Shown one piece after another: positions 12,711 through 13,751 of a stretch of DNA of 13,751 nucleotides. The stretch comes from Thermoplasmatota archaeon (lineage in GTDB: Archaea; Thermoplasmatota; Penumbrarchaeia; Penumbrarchaeales; Penumbrarchaeaceae), in NCBI GenBank assembly GCA_030600725.1, contig JAUVLN010000024.1:1-13751 (forward strand), read 5' to 3'. Position 1 is the first letter of the stretch; every line of letters begins with the position of its first letter. Both the position numbers and the translations under genes were made by a program. The notes beneath the pieces were generated by a model. The model was not told the origin of the DNA, did no database searches, and saw only the letters and a list, made by a program, of their open reading frames with translations.

Positions 12711-12740
12711 TATCTCTATGTTTTTATTATCTATGAGATA
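12711..12740 (+). terminator. Small hairpin with T5 after the CbiX-like gene
   Basis: TATCTC (12711-12716) and GAGATA (12735-12740) can pair around an 18-nt loop that contains five T (12721-12725). It begins 10 nt after the stop codon. The stem is short, so the T-run may be the functional part. Confidence 0.35.
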
Positions 12741-12745
12741 AAAGA

Positions 12746-12881
12746 TTCGGTCCAATAAGAATTTAAAGATGTAATAAAATTGAATTATTCTTATCATAAA
12801 TACTCAGCCAGCCATATCCCATTAAAACACAAAATATTTAAATATTAACAAATGCTTCGGTATGCCGTATTATATTCGGTA
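12746..12881. repeat. Repeated TTCGGT motifs upstream of the second RND gene
   Basis: TTCGGT occurs at 12746-12751, 12856-12861 and 12875-12880. In the first and third copies it is part of ATTCGGT followed by CCAA(A)TA and, 6 to 9 nt later, by a TTTAA core, so two similar promoter-like units appear to be present. A bound activator or remnants of a duplicated promoter would explain this; chance cannot be excluded in such AT-rich DNA. Confidence 0.3.
12833..12846. repeat. Perfect 14-bp palindrome AATATTTAAATATT
   Basis: An AT-only palindrome in the 291-nt gap before the second RND gene. Being palindromic it contains a TATA-like core in both directions. It may be a promoter element or an operator; low complexity makes chance plausible. 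Confidence 0.25.
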
Positions 12882-12886
12882 GACCA

Positions 12887-12897
12887 AATATATTTAA
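12887..12897 (+). promoter_or_regulatory. TATA-like box AATATATTTAA for the second RND gene
   Basis: The element lies about 95-105 nt before the ATG at 12992. A start near 12918 would give a leader of about 75 nt that contains a 16-codon reading frame (12949-12999) overlapping the RND start. The rest of the 12701-12991 gap shows no other gene. Confidence 0.4.
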
Positions 12898-12991
12898 TGA
12901 AAAAGCAAGATATGAGATTTGGGACAATGGAACTTGACAACTAGGGAAATGGATAGAAACGAAGAAAAATTCTTTGAAGAGGTGTGGGAAG

Positions 12992-13751
12992 ATGGATAAA
13001 AAAGGAAGGGGATCCCTGCTCCAAAAGAGTGTCAACATCTCAACAGGGCATCCATTCTTGACATTGCTTTCTGTACTTGTTATAGCGATAATATTCATTA
13101 TCCCGGCGTCCCAGTTGAGGACAAATACAAGCATGGATTCCTTCTTCGGAGATGATCCCAATATTGAAAAATATACCAGCTTCACGGAGGAGTTCGGTAA
13201 TCAGGAACTGATAACAGTTGTGGTGGATTGCTCGAAGAGCAACTATTCAGTTGCTGAGGCATACCTCACCGAATTAAAACCCGCGCTAGAGGGGACAGGT
13301 TGGTTCAAGGAGATCAGGTACACCCACAATATGGAATCTGTCGATGAGAGTGCAATTCTCTATCTACCGAAGGAACATCTCAATTTTCTTCTTGACCCGA
13401 ATTCCACATCCGAGATCATAGAGATGACCTACGAACGGATGATGGGTGAGTTCGACAGGCCTAACTATTACGTATCGGAGAATGGTGATATCTATCTCCT
13501 CAACATGAACATCAACATCACACTGGACGATATGGCGGTCCGTGAAGAAGTGTTCGAGGGCCTGTATAATATTCTCGAAGAGGTTCGGGAAAGGGATCCG
13601 AAATACAAGGACTTGGACGTGGGATACACCGGCGGAATGCTGGTGGTGGATTATGAAGCAGATAAGATGGCCATGAACGATGTTTTCACCACCGCAGTGA
13701 TAACATTCCTCCTGATCTTCATACTGTTGATATTCTCCTTCAGGAGTCTCA
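12992..13751 (+). CDS. Second RND-superfamily transporter, N-terminal part (runs off the window)
   Basis: The first 253 codons are present and open to the window end. GAGGTG (12979-12984) lies 7 nt before the ATG. After a short basic N-terminus, helix 1 spans about 23-40 (LTLLSVLVIAIIFIIPAS). An external domain follows, starting NTSMDSFFGDDPNIEKY, the usual segment after helix 1 in archaeal MMPL/HAE3 proteins, with acidic residues and a strand ELITVVVD (72-79). YTGGMLVVDYEADKMAMND (212-230) leads into helix 2 (about 231-249), ending SFRSL as in the first RND gene (SFRSVPK), where the same spot marks helix 2. The two proteins are related but clearly diverged. The signature Asp motif of helix 4 and the second half lie beyond the window. 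Export of lipids or hydrophobic compounds is the general family role; the substrate is unknown. Confidence 0.85.
   Translation, partial: MDKKGRGSLLQKSVNISTGHPFLTLLSVLVIAIIFIIPASQLRTNTSMDSFFGDDPNIEKYTSFTEEFGNQELITVVVDCSKSNYSVAEAYLTELKPALEGTGWFKEIRYTHNMESVDESAILYLPKEHLNFLLDPNSTSEIIEMTYERMMGEFDRPNYYVSENGDIYLLNMNINITLDDMAVREEVFEGLYNILEEVRERDPKYKDLDVGYTGGMLVVDYEADKMAMNDVFTTAVITFLLIFILLIFSFRSL

Noticed and set aside
12912..12944. Ten-codon frame MRFGTMELDN in the leader of the second RND gene
   Set aside because: It has no Shine-Dalgarno, lies at or before the predicted transcript start, and is too short to support.
12838..13185. Minus-strand frame of 115 codons
   Set aside because: It is opposite the start of the second RND gene, which has a strong Shine-Dalgarno and clear family segments.
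1..13751. Search for tRNA, rRNA, CRISPR repeats, insertion sequences or attachment sites
   Set aside because: No cloverleaf-like, spaced-repeat or transposase/integrase signature was noticed by eye on either strand; a covariance-model scan could not be run.

Overview
The window looks archaeal, probably from a mesophilic euryarchaeal or Thermoplasmatota-type lineage (lineage is inference). The basis is TATA boxes of the TTTAAA/TATAAATA type about 25 nt before likely transcript starts, Shine-Dalgarno sites of the GAGGTG kind, a TTG start, and archaeal versions of an importer, Feo, PadR and HAE3-type RND genes. No tRNA, rRNA, CRISPR array, insertion sequence or integrase was seen.

Layout. (1) 1-2612, plus strand: the end of an operon for an iron/cobalamin-type ABC importer. 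It holds the last 12 codons of a substrate-binding protein, a radical SAM enzyme, a BtuC/FecD-type permease and its ATPase, with junctions of 1 nt between the last three. (2) 2778-4751, plus: a secreted, C-terminally anchored protein resembling Ntn-hydrolases of the C69/secernin type, behind its own promoter and two palindromes. (3) 4931-5839, minus: a PadR winged-helix regulator fused to a methyltransferase-like domain that lacks the usual SAM-binding loop. It is divergent from (4) 6018-8507, plus: an RND (MMPL/HAE3) transporter. Between them lie two opposed TATA boxes and an inverted repeat. (5) 8757-11700, plus: a compact ferrous-iron operon of feoA, feoA, a FeoB GTPase-domain gene, a FeoB membrane-domain gene, a four-helix membrane protein and a FeoC-like winged-helix protein with four cysteines. 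A DtxR/IdeR-like box overlaps its likely transcription start. (6) 11804-12700, plus: a CbiX-type chelatase-like protein whose open frame continues upstream through a hydrophobic segment without any ATG, GTG or TTG. (7) 12992-end, plus: the first 253 codons of a second RND transporter.

How the genes fit together. Metal and tetrapyrrole handling is the common theme: an importer for a metal complex or corrinoid with an embedded radical SAM enzyme, a probably iron-repressed ferrous uptake operon with its own Fe-S-type sensor, and a chelatase-like protein. Two RND pumps flank the Feo/CbiX block; the first is probably controlled by the PadR-methyltransferase fusion. Least ordinary are the radical SAM gene inside the importer operon, the PadR fusion, the FeoB split at its domain boundary, and the missing start codon of the CbiX-like gene.
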